The notes below the pieces were generated by a model. It worked only from the letters and a program-made list of their open reading frames with translations. It had not been told where the DNA came from and ran no database searches. Below are positions 57,098 to 64,000 of a DNA stretch of 64,000 nucleotides, one piece after another; positions within the stretch are counted from its first letter, which is position 1, and each line of letters begins with the position of its first letter. The position numbers and the translations under genes were made by a program. The DNA is from Kurthia populi (GTDB lineage: Bacteria > Bacillota > Bacilli > Bacillales_A > Planococcaceae), in NCBI RefSeq assembly GCF_042686175.1, contig NZ_JBHUOR010000033.1:33768-97767 (forward strand), read 5' to 3'.

Positions 57098-59881
57098 ATG
57101 GAAAGTCAAACGTATGCTGTTGTTGATTTAGAAACAACAGGGCATTCTTCAAAGCAAGGCGACCGCATTATTCAAATTGCGATTGTGTTTATGAAAGATT
57201 GGCAAGTCGTGGATACTTACACGAAATTTGTTAATCCAGAGCAAAACATCCCGTCGTTTATTGAGGATTTAACTGATATTTCAAACGCGGATGTCGCGCA
57301 TGCGTTGCCATTTCAGGACATCGCATACGACGTATATGAAAAACTACAGGGGACGGTTTTTGTCGCGCATAACATCGACTTTGATTTACCATTTTTACAA
57401 TCAGAGTTTACGCGCTGTGGGATTCCGTTATGGCAAGGGAAATCACTTGATACGGTTGAATTAGCGAAAATTTTATTCCCAACATCGTATAGCTATAAGT
57501 TGCAAGACTTAGCGTTAGAGCTTGGTATCATTCACCAAAAAGCCCATCGTGCAGATGATGATGCCTTAGCGACCGCCTATTTATTAAAGGCATGTTACGA
57601 TAAAATGCTACAGTTACCACTACGTGTGCTTGAACAATTGCATAAGCGTTCTTTTAAGGCGAAAACCAATATTTCAGCGTTGCTTTTTGACGTTATTCGT
57701 GAGAAAAGGCAAGGTACGAAAAAACCAATAGGGTATACGATATACCGTGGCGTCACATTAAAAGAACAGGTACCTGTAGTAAAAGAACAGGTGAAAAAAT
57801 GTAGTTACCCAGCATCACTAGAAGCGAAGAAAACATTGTTTGAAGCTCAGTTTGAACGATTTGAAATTCGTGACGGTCAATTCCGTATGATGGATAGTGT
57901 CTGGAATTCATTAAATAATCGACAAGAAGTATTGATGGAAGCATCAACAGGTATCGGCAAGACATTAGCCTATTTGATTCCAGCGATGATTTATACGGCG
58001 CGTCATGACGGCAAAATGGTCATTAGTACATATACCTCACATTTACAAGAGCAGTTGTTAATGGAGGAATTGCCAAAAGCCGAAGCCATTATTGGTATGA
58101 AAGCGAATATTGCGGTATTAAAAGGCATGAAGCATTATGTCGATATTGACCGTTTTAGTGATATGGTTCAAGTATTCGATGATTCCTATGATGAGAACTT
58201 TGCGAAGATGCAATTTATTACGTGGTTAGCAGAAACGACATCTGGGGACTTGACGGAACTAAATTTATCAGGTGGCGGCCATTTATTTTTAGAAAAGGTA
58301 CGTCGTAGTGACACCACAAAAGATACGCGTCGCAAGGGAGCTTTTGACTTTTATTTGGCAGCACTTGAGCAATGTAAGTCAGCCGATTTAATTGTGACGA
58401 ATCATGCGATGGTTGTTGCGGATCTACAGCGTTCAGAACCGATTCTAAACAATATTGATGGCTGGATTATTGATGAGGCGCATCAGATGGTGCAAGCGGC
58501 AATGGTACGTGAAGAAACGGTGTTTTTATATCGAGAATGGAAGTATGTACTCGGTCAATTAGGCTCGATGTCTCAGCGCACACTCGAGCATGATTTCTAT
58601 GCACGTATCGAGTCATCAGGACGTGTTCATATTCGCAAGGTGCTCGAGTGTCAGCAATATTTTGGCAATATGCTGGATTCCTTTGAACGCGCCATGAAAC
58701 AAATGACGAAGTATTTAAATTTACCAGCCGGTGTTACAAGGTCAATGAAATATACATTTTTATGGCAAGATGTGCAAATTGAGCAACTTTTACTACGCGA
58801 AGTTAGTCAACATTTAGGACGCTTTTTAGCAAGTGCTAAGCAACTGACGACTGTTTATTTACAACAAGTAGATGAATTGCCTTTATCACAGCAGGCAACA
58901 TTAGATGATTGGCATTACTGGCTAGACGAATTAGCATTAAAACATGCAGAGTGGGATGCTTTGTTCTTACAACAACGCCGTGCTGAAACGATGTGGCTAG
59001 AGCTTGATGCCCGTAGCTTACCAGGAAGTATTCAAATTATGAAAAAACCGTTAAGTATTAAGCGCACGGTTATGAGTGTTTTTGATAAATTCCGTGGCAA
59101 AATGGGAATTGTATGGGCATCTGGTACATTAACAGCTCCCGAGAATACGCGCTTTATTGCCAATCAGCTAGGAATTGATGCGTCGGTGCCGTTGTATCAA
59201 TTCCAAGCACCTGCTTCCTATTATGAAGGCGCACAAGTATATATTGTGGACGATATGCCAGATATTAAAGGCGTATCACAAATGATTTACATTGAGCATG
59301 TGGCACAGGCGATTGTTGAAACGGTGCTTGCTACAAATGGTCGATGCTTTGTATTATTTACATCGCAGGAAATGTTGAAAAAGACCGTTATGCTTATTCA
59401 AGAAACCGACCAACTTGAAGAATTTATGCTGTTTGCACAAGGTGTTTCAAGTGGTAGCCGCATGAAGCTATTAAAAATGTTCCAAAAATTCGAGCGCTCG
59501 GTATTATTTGGCACAAATTCCTTCTGGGAAGGTGTTGATGTACCAGGGGATGCATTGTCAGCAGTTATTGTTGTGCGTTTGCCTTTTACCTCACCAAACG
59601 AACCGGTGTTTAAAGCAAAAGCAGATGCATTACAGGCAAAAGGCATGAATTCATTTTATAAACTATCTCTTCCCGAGGCGATTATTCGCTTTAAACAGGG
59701 CTTTGGCCGTTTAATTCGTTCGTCACATGATAAGGGGGCATTTATTATTTTGGATCGCCGAATTGAGACAAAATCATATGGCCATCAGTTTTTAGATGCT
59801 CTACCAAATGTCCCTGTTGAAAAAGTTCCGCTTGGGGATATGGTGTTACAATTAGAACATTGGTATAATGATGAAGTATGA
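57098..59881 (+). CDS. dinG: 3'-5' exonuclease and helicase DinG
   Basis: A 927-residue DnaQ-DinG fusion as in B. subtilis. Residues about 5-165 form a DEDDh exonuclease (VVDLETTGH, VAHNIDFDLPFL, HRADDDALATAYL). The remainder is an XPD/DinG-type superfamily 2 helicase with Walker A (EASTGIGKTLAYLIP), DEAH (IIDEAHQ) near 463, GTNSFWEGVDVPG and QGFGRLIRS. The iron-sulphur cysteines of E. coli DinG are not evident, typical of the Gram-positive form. ATG at 57098 puts the exonuclease motif at the N-terminus; 57074 is an alternative. Confidence 0.94.
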   Translation: MESQTYAVVDLETTGHSSKQGDRIIQIAIVFMKDWQVVDTYTKFVNPEQNIPSFIEDLTDISNADVAHALPFQDIAYDVYEKLQGTVFVAHNIDFDLPFLQSEFTRCGIPLWQGKSLDTVELAKILFPTSYSYKLQDLALELGIIHQKAHRADDDALATAYLLKACYDKMLQLPLRVLEQLHKRSFKAKTNISALLFDVIREKRQGTKKPIGYTIYRGVTLKEQVPVVKEQVKKCSYPASLEAKKTLFEAQFERFEIRDGQFRMMDSVWNSLNNRQEVLMEASTGIGKTLAYLIPAMIYTARHDGKMVISTYTSHLQEQLLMEELPKAEAIIGMKANIAVLKGMKHYVDIDRFSDMVQVFDDSYDENFAKMQFITWLAETTSGDLTELNLSGGGHLFLEKVRRSDTTKDTRRKGAFDFYLAALEQCKSADLIVTNHAMVVADLQRSEPILNNIDGWIIDEAHQMVQAAMVREETVFLYREWKYVLGQLGSMSQRTLEHDFYARIESSGRVHIRKVLECQQYFGNMLDSFERAMKQMTKYLNLPAGVTRSMKYTFLWQDVQIEQLLLREVSQHLGRFLASAKQLTTVYLQQVDELPLSQQATLDDWHYWLDELALKHAEWDALFLQQRRAETMWLELDARSLPGSIQIMKKPLSIKRTVMSVFDKFRGKMGIVWASGTLTAPENTRFIANQLGIDASVPLYQFQAPASYYEGAQVYIVDDMPDIKGVSQMIYIEHVAQAIVETVLATNGRCFVLFTSQEMLKKTVMLIQETDQLEEFMLFAQGVSSGSRMKLLKMFQKFERSVLFGTNSFWEGVDVPGDALSAVIVVRLPFTSPNEPVFKAKADALQAKGMNSFYKLSLPEAIIRFKQGFGRLIRSSHDKGAFIILDRRIETKSYGHQFLDALPNVPVEKVPLGDMVLQLEHWYNDEV

Positions 59882-59917
59882 ACAGGTTCGTACAACTTAA
59901 ACGTATAAGGTGATAAC

Positions 59918-60403
59918 ATGAAAAACTGGTTAAAATTCTTATCCATATTTTTCGTTTGTTTGGCACTCGTGTTAGTCGTTATTATCGGTTGGAGTGCATA
60001 CTCACCGTTTCGTAGCATTGAAAGCCAAGCAGAAGATGCCGTCATTCAAAATAAGCAGTTAAAAGAAGTAAGCGAATCTTACGTCTACAATGGGACATCT
60101 TCGTATGTGACGGTAATTGGTAAGGATAGCAAAAATAAAGATAAGGCGATCTTTGTATTGCAAGATCAGGTCAATCAAAAAGGACCTGCACTGAAAATGA
60201 AAAATGGCATTTCAGCAGAAGAAGCAGTGGAAATCGTCAAGAAAAAAGATCCAAATATGAAACGCGTGCTCCATACGAAGCTGGGTTTAGAAAAACCAGG
60301 TGCGGTATGGGAAATAACGTATAAAACAAAAAATGACAAACTGAATTACGTGTATATCACATACACTTCAGGTAATTGGTGGAAGCGAATTACGAATTTG
60401 TAA
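59918..60403 (+). CDS. ypmB: YpmB-family membrane-anchored protein (PepSY-like)
   Basis: A 161-residue protein with one N-terminal helix (WLKFLSIFFVCLALVLVVII, about 3-22) and an extracytoplasmic region that resembles two PepSY-like units (SAEEAVEIVKKKDPNMKRV, GAVWEITYKTKND). The role is unknown. It follows dinG and precedes asnS; B. subtilis has ypmB and aspB here, but aspB is absent in this window. AAGGTGATA precedes the ATG. Confidence 0.88.
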   Translation: MKNWLKFLSIFFVCLALVLVVIIGWSAYSPFRSIESQAEDAVIQNKQLKEVSESYVYNGTSSYVTVIGKDSKNKDKAIFVLQDQVNQKGPALKMKNGISAEEAVEIVKKKDPNMKRVLHTKLGLEKPGAVWEITYKTKNDKLNYVYITYTSGNWWKRITNL

Positions 60404-60493
60404 TGTAAAATAGAAATAATTATGTCTTTTGCTAGATGTTTGTATATAATGGTAATGAAAACTATAGCGAATCGCTGTTAAATGGAGGATACT

Positions 60494-61786
60494 ATGACAA
60501 AAATTATGATTTCAGATATGCCTAAGCATGTCGGTGAAACAGTTACCATTGGCGCTTGGTTATTTAACAAACGTTCAAGCGGTAAAATCGCATTTCTACA
60601 ATTACGTGACGGCTCAGGCTTCGTGCAAGGCGTTGTCGTAAAAGCAAACGATGAAGAGGTTTTTGCAACAGCAAAAGCACTTCACCAAGAAACATCAATG
60701 TATGTAACAGGTGAAGTAACAGAAGATACACGCTCTTCATTCGGTTACGAACTACAAGTAACAGGAATTGAAGTTATCGGAGAAGCACATGATTATCCGA
60801 TCACACCAAAAGAACACGGTGTTGAATTTTTAATGGACAACCGTCACTTATGGTTACGTTCTAAAAAACAACACGCTAATATGGTCGTACGTAATGAAAT
60901 TATTCGTGCAACATATGAGTTCTTTAATGATAATGGCTTCAAAAAAGTCGATCCACCAATCTTAACAGGTTCTGCACCAGAAGGAACATCTGAATTATTC
61001 CATACAAAATATTTCGATCAAGATGCATACCTTTCTCAATCAGGCCAACTTTACATGGAAGCTGCTGCAATGGCACTTGGTAAAGTTTTCTCATTCGGTC
61101 CAACATTCCGTGCCGAAAAATCAAAAACACGTCGCCACTTAATCGAGTTCTGGATGATTGAACCAGAAATGGCGTTCGTTGAACATGATGAATCACTTGA
61201 AGTACAAGAACAATTTGTTGCACATGTTGTTCAATCTGTACTGAAAAATTGTAAATTAGAGCTTGAAGTACTTGGTCGTGACACAGCGAAGCTTGAAAAA
61301 GTAACAGCGCCATTCCCACGTATTTCTTATGATGATGCCATCGAATTTTTACACAAAGAAGGCTTTGATGATATTCAGTGGGGTGATGACTTCGGTGCAC
61401 CACATGAAACAGCTATTGCAAATCACTTTGATTTACCAGTATTTATCACATGTTATCCGAAAGGTATCAAACCATTCTATATGCAACCACACCCAGATCG
61501 TGACGATGTCGTGCTTTGCGCTGACTTAATCGCACCAGAAGGCTATGGTGAAATTATCGGTGGTTCTGAACGTATTTGGGATCATAAATTAATGAAAGAA
61601 CAAATCGAAGCAGCTGGTTTAGACCCAGAAGCATACGCATGGTACTTACAACTACGCGAATTCGGTTCAGTTCCTCACTCAGGTTTTGGTTTAGGTTTAG
61701 AACGTACCGTTGCATGGATTACAGGTGCAGAGCATGTACGTGAAACAATTCCATTCCCACGTTTATTAAACCGTATTTACCCATAG
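60494..61786 (+). CDS. asnS: Asparaginyl-tRNA synthetase
   Basis: Class IIb aminoacyl-tRNA synthetase charging tRNA-Asn, 430 residues. An N-terminal OB-fold (residues 1-115, VTIGAWLFNKRSSGKIAFLQ region) is followed by the catalytic core with motif 2 (FRAEKSKTRRHLIEFWMIEPE region near 220) and motif 3 (GFGLGLERTVAWITG near 400). ATG at 60494 follows GGAGG. There is no T-box leader upstream. The spacer after it is unusually structured. Confidence 0.96.
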   Translation: MTKIMISDMPKHVGETVTIGAWLFNKRSSGKIAFLQLRDGSGFVQGVVVKANDEEVFATAKALHQETSMYVTGEVTEDTRSSFGYELQVTGIEVIGEAHDYPITPKEHGVEFLMDNRHLWLRSKKQHANMVVRNEIIRATYEFFNDNGFKKVDPPILTGSAPEGTSELFHTKYFDQDAYLSQSGQLYMEAAAMALGKVFSFGPTFRAEKSKTRRHLIEFWMIEPEMAFVEHDESLEVQEQFVAHVVQSVLKNCKLELEVLGRDTAKLEKVTAPFPRISYDDAIEFLHKEGFDDIQWGDDFGAPHETAIANHFDLPVFITCYPKGIKPFYMQPHPDRDDVVLCADLIAPEGYGEIIGGSERIWDHKLMKEQIEAAGLDPEAYAWYLQLREFGSVPHSGFGLGLERTVAWITGAEHVRETIPFPRLLNRIYP

Positions 61787-61806
61787 TACGTTTAGTAAGC
61801 AGCTAG

Positions 61807-61917
61807 CATTGCTAGAAATCCAGACCATTTCTAGCAATGACCTTGCCCACCAGACAGGGCAGGAAAAGTTACAACAGTCAGTCGAACCACATTTCAAAAG
61901 AAATGTGGTTCTTTTTT
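61807..61917 (+). terminator. Three consecutive hairpins between asnS and dnaD; the third is the terminator
   Basis: Hairpin 1: CATTGCTAGAAA (61807-61818) with TTTCTAGCAATG (61828-61839), perfect 12 bp. Hairpin 2: CCT-GCCC (61841-61848) with GGGCAGG (61857-61863). Hairpin 3: GAACCACATTTC (61884-61895) with GAAATGTGGTTC (61900-61911), loop AAAA, then six T. The last is a classic terminator; the first two have no T run and need another explanation. Confidence 0.85.
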
Positions 61918-62034
61918 ATAGAAACGATAAAAAAGTTGAACCATTTCAAAGGTAGCAAAGCGCGAATAGGTAGTGTTATAATGAGCATTGAACGTCTGAG
62001 AAGACATAACAATTTTGCATTGGAGGAGTCATAC

Positions 62035-62754
62035 GTGAACGAACAACAAAAAAGGCTCCAAACGTGGATTGAGCGTGGAAATGTGACCATTTCACAGCTC
62101 TTTTTTCAATATTATAAAGAGCTTATGATTGCCGACAATGATGCCATGCTTATTATGCATTTACAGGCATTTCATGATGAAGGCGAATTATTCCCAACGC
62201 CAAATCGTATTGCAGAACGTATGCATTTATCAGCTGATGCGATTTCAGCTGCGATGCAACGCTTAATGCAAAATGGCTACATTGAAATTGTACAAAATAT
62301 TACAGATGGTGTTCTTTATGAACAAATTAATTTAATGCCACTGTGGATGCGATTACTAGATTGTGCAACAAATGAAAAACAACAAGTGCAAGAACAACAA
62401 ATTGAGATTGAAGAAGGCGAATTATTCCGCTTATTTGAGCAAGAATTTGGTCGTCTTTTATCACCAATGGAAGCAGAAACTGTGGCGATGTGGTTAGACC
62501 AAGATCATCACACACCTGCTTTAATTCGTAAGGCACTTATGGAAGCCGTATTAGCACAAAAAGTAACGATGCGTTACATTGACCGTATTTTATTTGATTG
62601 GAAGAAAAACAATATTAAAACGGTTGAAGAAGCGGATCGTTATGCGCAGAACTTCCGTGATCATAATTTGAAAAAGCAACTACAACAGCAGCCTGAACTA
62701 ACGCAACCTGTCAAACGGGCGCCTTTTTACAATTGGCTAGAAGAGGAGGAATAG
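62035..62754 (+). CDS. dnaD: DNA replication initiation protein DnaD
   Basis: Primosome protein that helps load the replicative helicase at oriC and at PriA sites. The 239-residue protein has the N-terminal winged-helix domain (about 1-110, ELFPTPNRIAERMHLSADAI) and the C-terminal DnaD domain with the YIDRILFDW motif that contacts DNA (near 185). The start is GTG at 62035 after GGAGGAG; alignment of the start with known DnaD supports it over upstream codons. nth follows after one base. Confidence 0.94.
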   Translation: MNEQQKRLQTWIERGNVTISQLFFQYYKELMIADNDAMLIMHLQAFHDEGELFPTPNRIAERMHLSADAISAAMQRLMQNGYIEIVQNITDGVLYEQINLMPLWMRLLDCATNEKQQVQEQQIEIEEGELFRLFEQEFGRLLSPMEAETVAMWLDQDHHTPALIRKALMEAVLAQKVTMRYIDRILFDWKKNNIKTVEEADRYAQNFRDHNLKKQLQQQPELTQPVKRAPFYNWLEEEE

Positions 62755-62755
62755 C

Positions 62756-63415
62756 ATGTTAACAATTAAGCAATGGTTACATTGTTTAGATGAGATGGAT
62801 GCGATGTTCCCAGATGCGCAATGTGAACTCGTCCATGATAATCCGTTTGAATTAACGATTGCGACGTTATTATCTGCGCAATGTACCGATGTACTCGTTA
62901 ATAAAGTGACGAAAACATTGTTTCAAAAATATAAAACACCAGAAGATTATTTGGCGGTGCCTCTTGAAGAGCTTGAGCAAGATATTCGTTCAATCGGTTT
63001 ATTTCGTAGTAAAGCGAAAAATATTCAAAAGCTATGCCAGCGTTTATTAGACGTTTATAATGGCGAGATTCCAGCAGACCGTGAAGAACTTGTTACTTTG
63101 CCCGGCGTAGGGCGTAAAACAGCAAATGTCGTATTATCGGTTGCCTTCAATGTACCTGCAATGGCAGTTGATACGCATGTAGAGCGTATTACGAAGCGTT
63201 TAGGCCTTTGTCGCTGGAAAGATAGTGTCTTAGAGGTTGAACAAACAATTATGCGTAAAACGCCAATTGAGCGCTGGAATAAAGCACATCATCAAATGAT
63301 TTTCTTTGGTCGCTATCATTGTAAGGCGCAACGTCCAGGGTGTCATACATGCCCATTATTTGATGACTGTCGAGAAGGGCAGAAGCGTTTTAAGAAAGGA
63401 CTTGTCACCCGATGA
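62756..63415 (+). CDS. nth: Endonuclease III (DNA glycosylase/AP lyase)
   Basis: Base excision repair enzyme removing oxidised pyrimidines. The 219-residue protein has the helix-hairpin-helix LPGVGRKTANVVL near 113-125 with the catalytic lysine, catalytic aspartate in VDTHVERITKRLG, and the [4Fe-4S] cysteines C-x6-C-x2-C-x5-C near the C-terminus. AGGAGGAA precedes the ATG. It overlaps ypoC by four bases and follows dnaD in the conserved dnaD-nth-ypoC operon. Confidence 0.97.
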   Translation: MLTIKQWLHCLDEMDAMFPDAQCELVHDNPFELTIATLLSAQCTDVLVNKVTKTLFQKYKTPEDYLAVPLEELEQDIRSIGLFRSKAKNIQKLCQRLLDVYNGEIPADREELVTLPGVGRKTANVVLSVAFNVPAMAVDTHVERITKRLGLCRWKDSVLEVEQTIMRKTPIERWNKAHHQMIFFGRYHCKAQRPGCHTCPLFDDCREGQKRFKKGLVTR

Positions 63416-63759
63416 TAGAAGCACATAAAGAAAAAATTTCAAAAGAAGCGGTAGATGAATGGTTTGCAATGTGGGAAACACAAGAACGTGCAATTCATGA
63501 AGCACATCATAATCGTGATAAAGCGGTGAAAGCTTTAATGGAGCAAGCGATTGTACATTACGAGCAATTTATTCAAAATGCTTCAAATACAACAGATGCC
63601 TTACAAGTGAGCGAAACATATGAAGTGTTGCCAATCAATGGTATGGAACGTTTGCAATTTGTAAAAACACGTCCAGGACAATATGCATGCTATCGTCAGT
63701 TAGATGAATTATTCATTGAAACGAAAAAACGCTGTGCACGTCTGCGCTTGAAAAAATAA
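63412..63759 (+). CDS. ypoC: YpoC-family protein
   Basis: A 115-residue, charged, helical cytoplasmic protein. Features such as DEWFAMWETQERAIHEAHHNRD (about 16-37, cited as DEWFAMWE and AIHEAHHNRD) and YEVLPINGMERL match B. subtilis YpoC, found after nth. No enzyme motif is visible and the function is unknown. It starts in the ATGA overlap with nth. A palindromic repeat follows within 20 bases and may end the operon; in B. subtilis ponA lies next on the opposite strand. Confidence 0.85.
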   Translation: MIEAHKEKISKEAVDEWFAMWETQERAIHEAHHNRDKAVKALMEQAIVHYEQFIQNASNTTDALQVSETYEVLPINGMERLQFVKTRPGQYACYRQLDELFIETKKRCARLRLKK

Positions 63760-63773
63760 TGAGACTTACGCAA

Positions 63774-63908
63774 AAAAAGAGGCTTTGACATACGTGTAAA
63801 GACAACCGCTCCTATGAGCATAAGAAAAACCGGCATCGCGCTGTGGCGCGGTGCCGGTTTTTCGTTGCGAACGCTAAAAAAAGAAAATAACGTGTTTGGA
63901 ACTGACCC
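63774..63908 (-). repeat. Dispersed palindromic element, copy 4
   Basis: Reverse-oriented copy of the 6.7-kb element, closest to copy 3. It contains AGGCTTTGACATACGTGTAA, GAGCATAAGAAAAACCGGC, the central hairpin and CGTTGCGAACGCTAAAAAAAG. The hairpin arms read CCGGCATCGCGC and GCGCGGTGCCGG; compared with copy 3 an A-T pair has become a C-G pair, so pairing is kept. The distal end (TTTGGAACTGACCC) has diverged from TTTTGTCCCAGCC. No reading frame is present. Confidence 0.88.
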
Positions 63909-63929
63909 ACGAAAGTGAGACAAAGAAAA

Positions 63930-64000
63930 AGACACGTTCTTTCAGCTAAATTTGACGGACGCTTTCCTGGGGCATGGCGGAAGCCGCCTCGCTCGCAAGC
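63930..64000. repeat. Start of a GC-rich intergenic repeat, cut by the window end
   Basis: GACGGACGCTTTCCTGGGG followed by CATGGCGGAAGCCGCCTCGC is a GC-rich block with the palindrome GGCGGAAGCCGCC (63977-63989 region). Similar CTTTCC...GGCGGAAGCC blocks are familiar from intergenic regions of Bacillales genomes. Only the first part is in the window. Confidence 0.5.

Noticed and set aside
60404..60493. T-box leader upstream of asnS
   Set aside because: The spacer is only 90 bases and lacks the T-box core and a terminator.
6707..63908. The four repeat copies as a CRISPR array or transposase-bearing insertion sequence
   Set aside because: Copies are tens of kilobases apart, have no spacers, no cas genes and no transposase frame.

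Overview
The window looks like chromosomal backbone of a low-to-moderate GC Firmicute of the order Bacillales. The gene order follows the Bacillus subtilis segment from resE through fer-ypbB-recS, ypdA-ansA-prsW-ypfA-cmk-ypfD, der-gpsA-hup-folE-mtrB-hepS-menG-hepT-ndk-cheR, the aro supraoperon, ypiA-ypiB, dapB-mgsA-bshA-cca-birA-dinG and asnS-dnaD-nth-ypoC, but with many differences. Protein style and the intergenic repeats fit the Planococcaceae/Caryophanaceae (Lysinibacillus-Kurthia-Caryophanon side); this placement is an inference. Sporulation and germination genes that sit in this segment in B. subtilis (ypeB-sleB near ypfA, spoIVA between gpsA and hup) are missing, which hints at a non-sporulating member or at relocation. 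No tRNA, rRNA, CRISPR array, prophage or transposase gene was found.

Layout. 1-5 kb: cytochrome c maturation and redox control (resB partial, resC, resD, resE). 5-9 kb: a GNAT acetyltransferase, an FMN riboswitch with riboflavin uptake gene ribU, a small membrane protein, biotin uptake gene bioY under a BirA operator, a LysR regulator and a metallophosphatase. 9-14 kb: a CwlO-like cell wall hydrolase, an MFS exporter, and an MHYT-GGDEF-EAL cyclic-di-GMP gene split by a frameshift. 14-20 kb: an appDFABC-type oligopeptide ABC importer. 20-28 kb: fabI with a FapR operator, ferredoxin, ypbB-recQ, ypbE, ypdA, a GntR regulator with two copies of a 15-bp motif at its promoter, ansA and prsW. 28-34 kb: PilZ receptor ypfA, cmk, plsC, an S1-domain protein, der and gpsA.

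34-35 kb is a 640-bp AT-rich gap with a LexA-like palindrome, followed by hup. 35-39 kb: folE, mtrB (TRAP) and the menaquinone/heptaprenyl genes hepS-menG-hepT, then ndk and cheR. 40-46.6 kb: aroC-aroB-aroH-hisC-tyrA-aroA, a shikimate/aromatic supraoperon without the trp genes. 46.8-52 kb: ypiA, ypiB, ypjA, a zinc metallopeptidase, an SH3-NlpC/P60 hydrolase and a YitT-family membrane protein. 52-64 kb: dapB, mgsA, bshA, cca, birA, dinG, ypmB, asnS, dnaD, nth and ypoC.

Connections. BirA (56 kb) is the likely repressor of bioY (7 kb). YpfA is a cyclic-di-GMP receptor, and the split MHYT-EAL gene would have been a membrane phosphodiesterase for the same messenger; cheR adds chemotaxis. BshA and YpdA belong to bacillithiol synthesis and recycling. 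ResBC/ResDE and the menaquinone genes serve respiration. The most unusual structural signal is a family of four roughly 130-150 bp palindromic elements (6.7, 26.5, 48.7 and 63.8 kb) with conserved ends, a GC-rich central hairpin that shows compensatory change, and no coding capacity.
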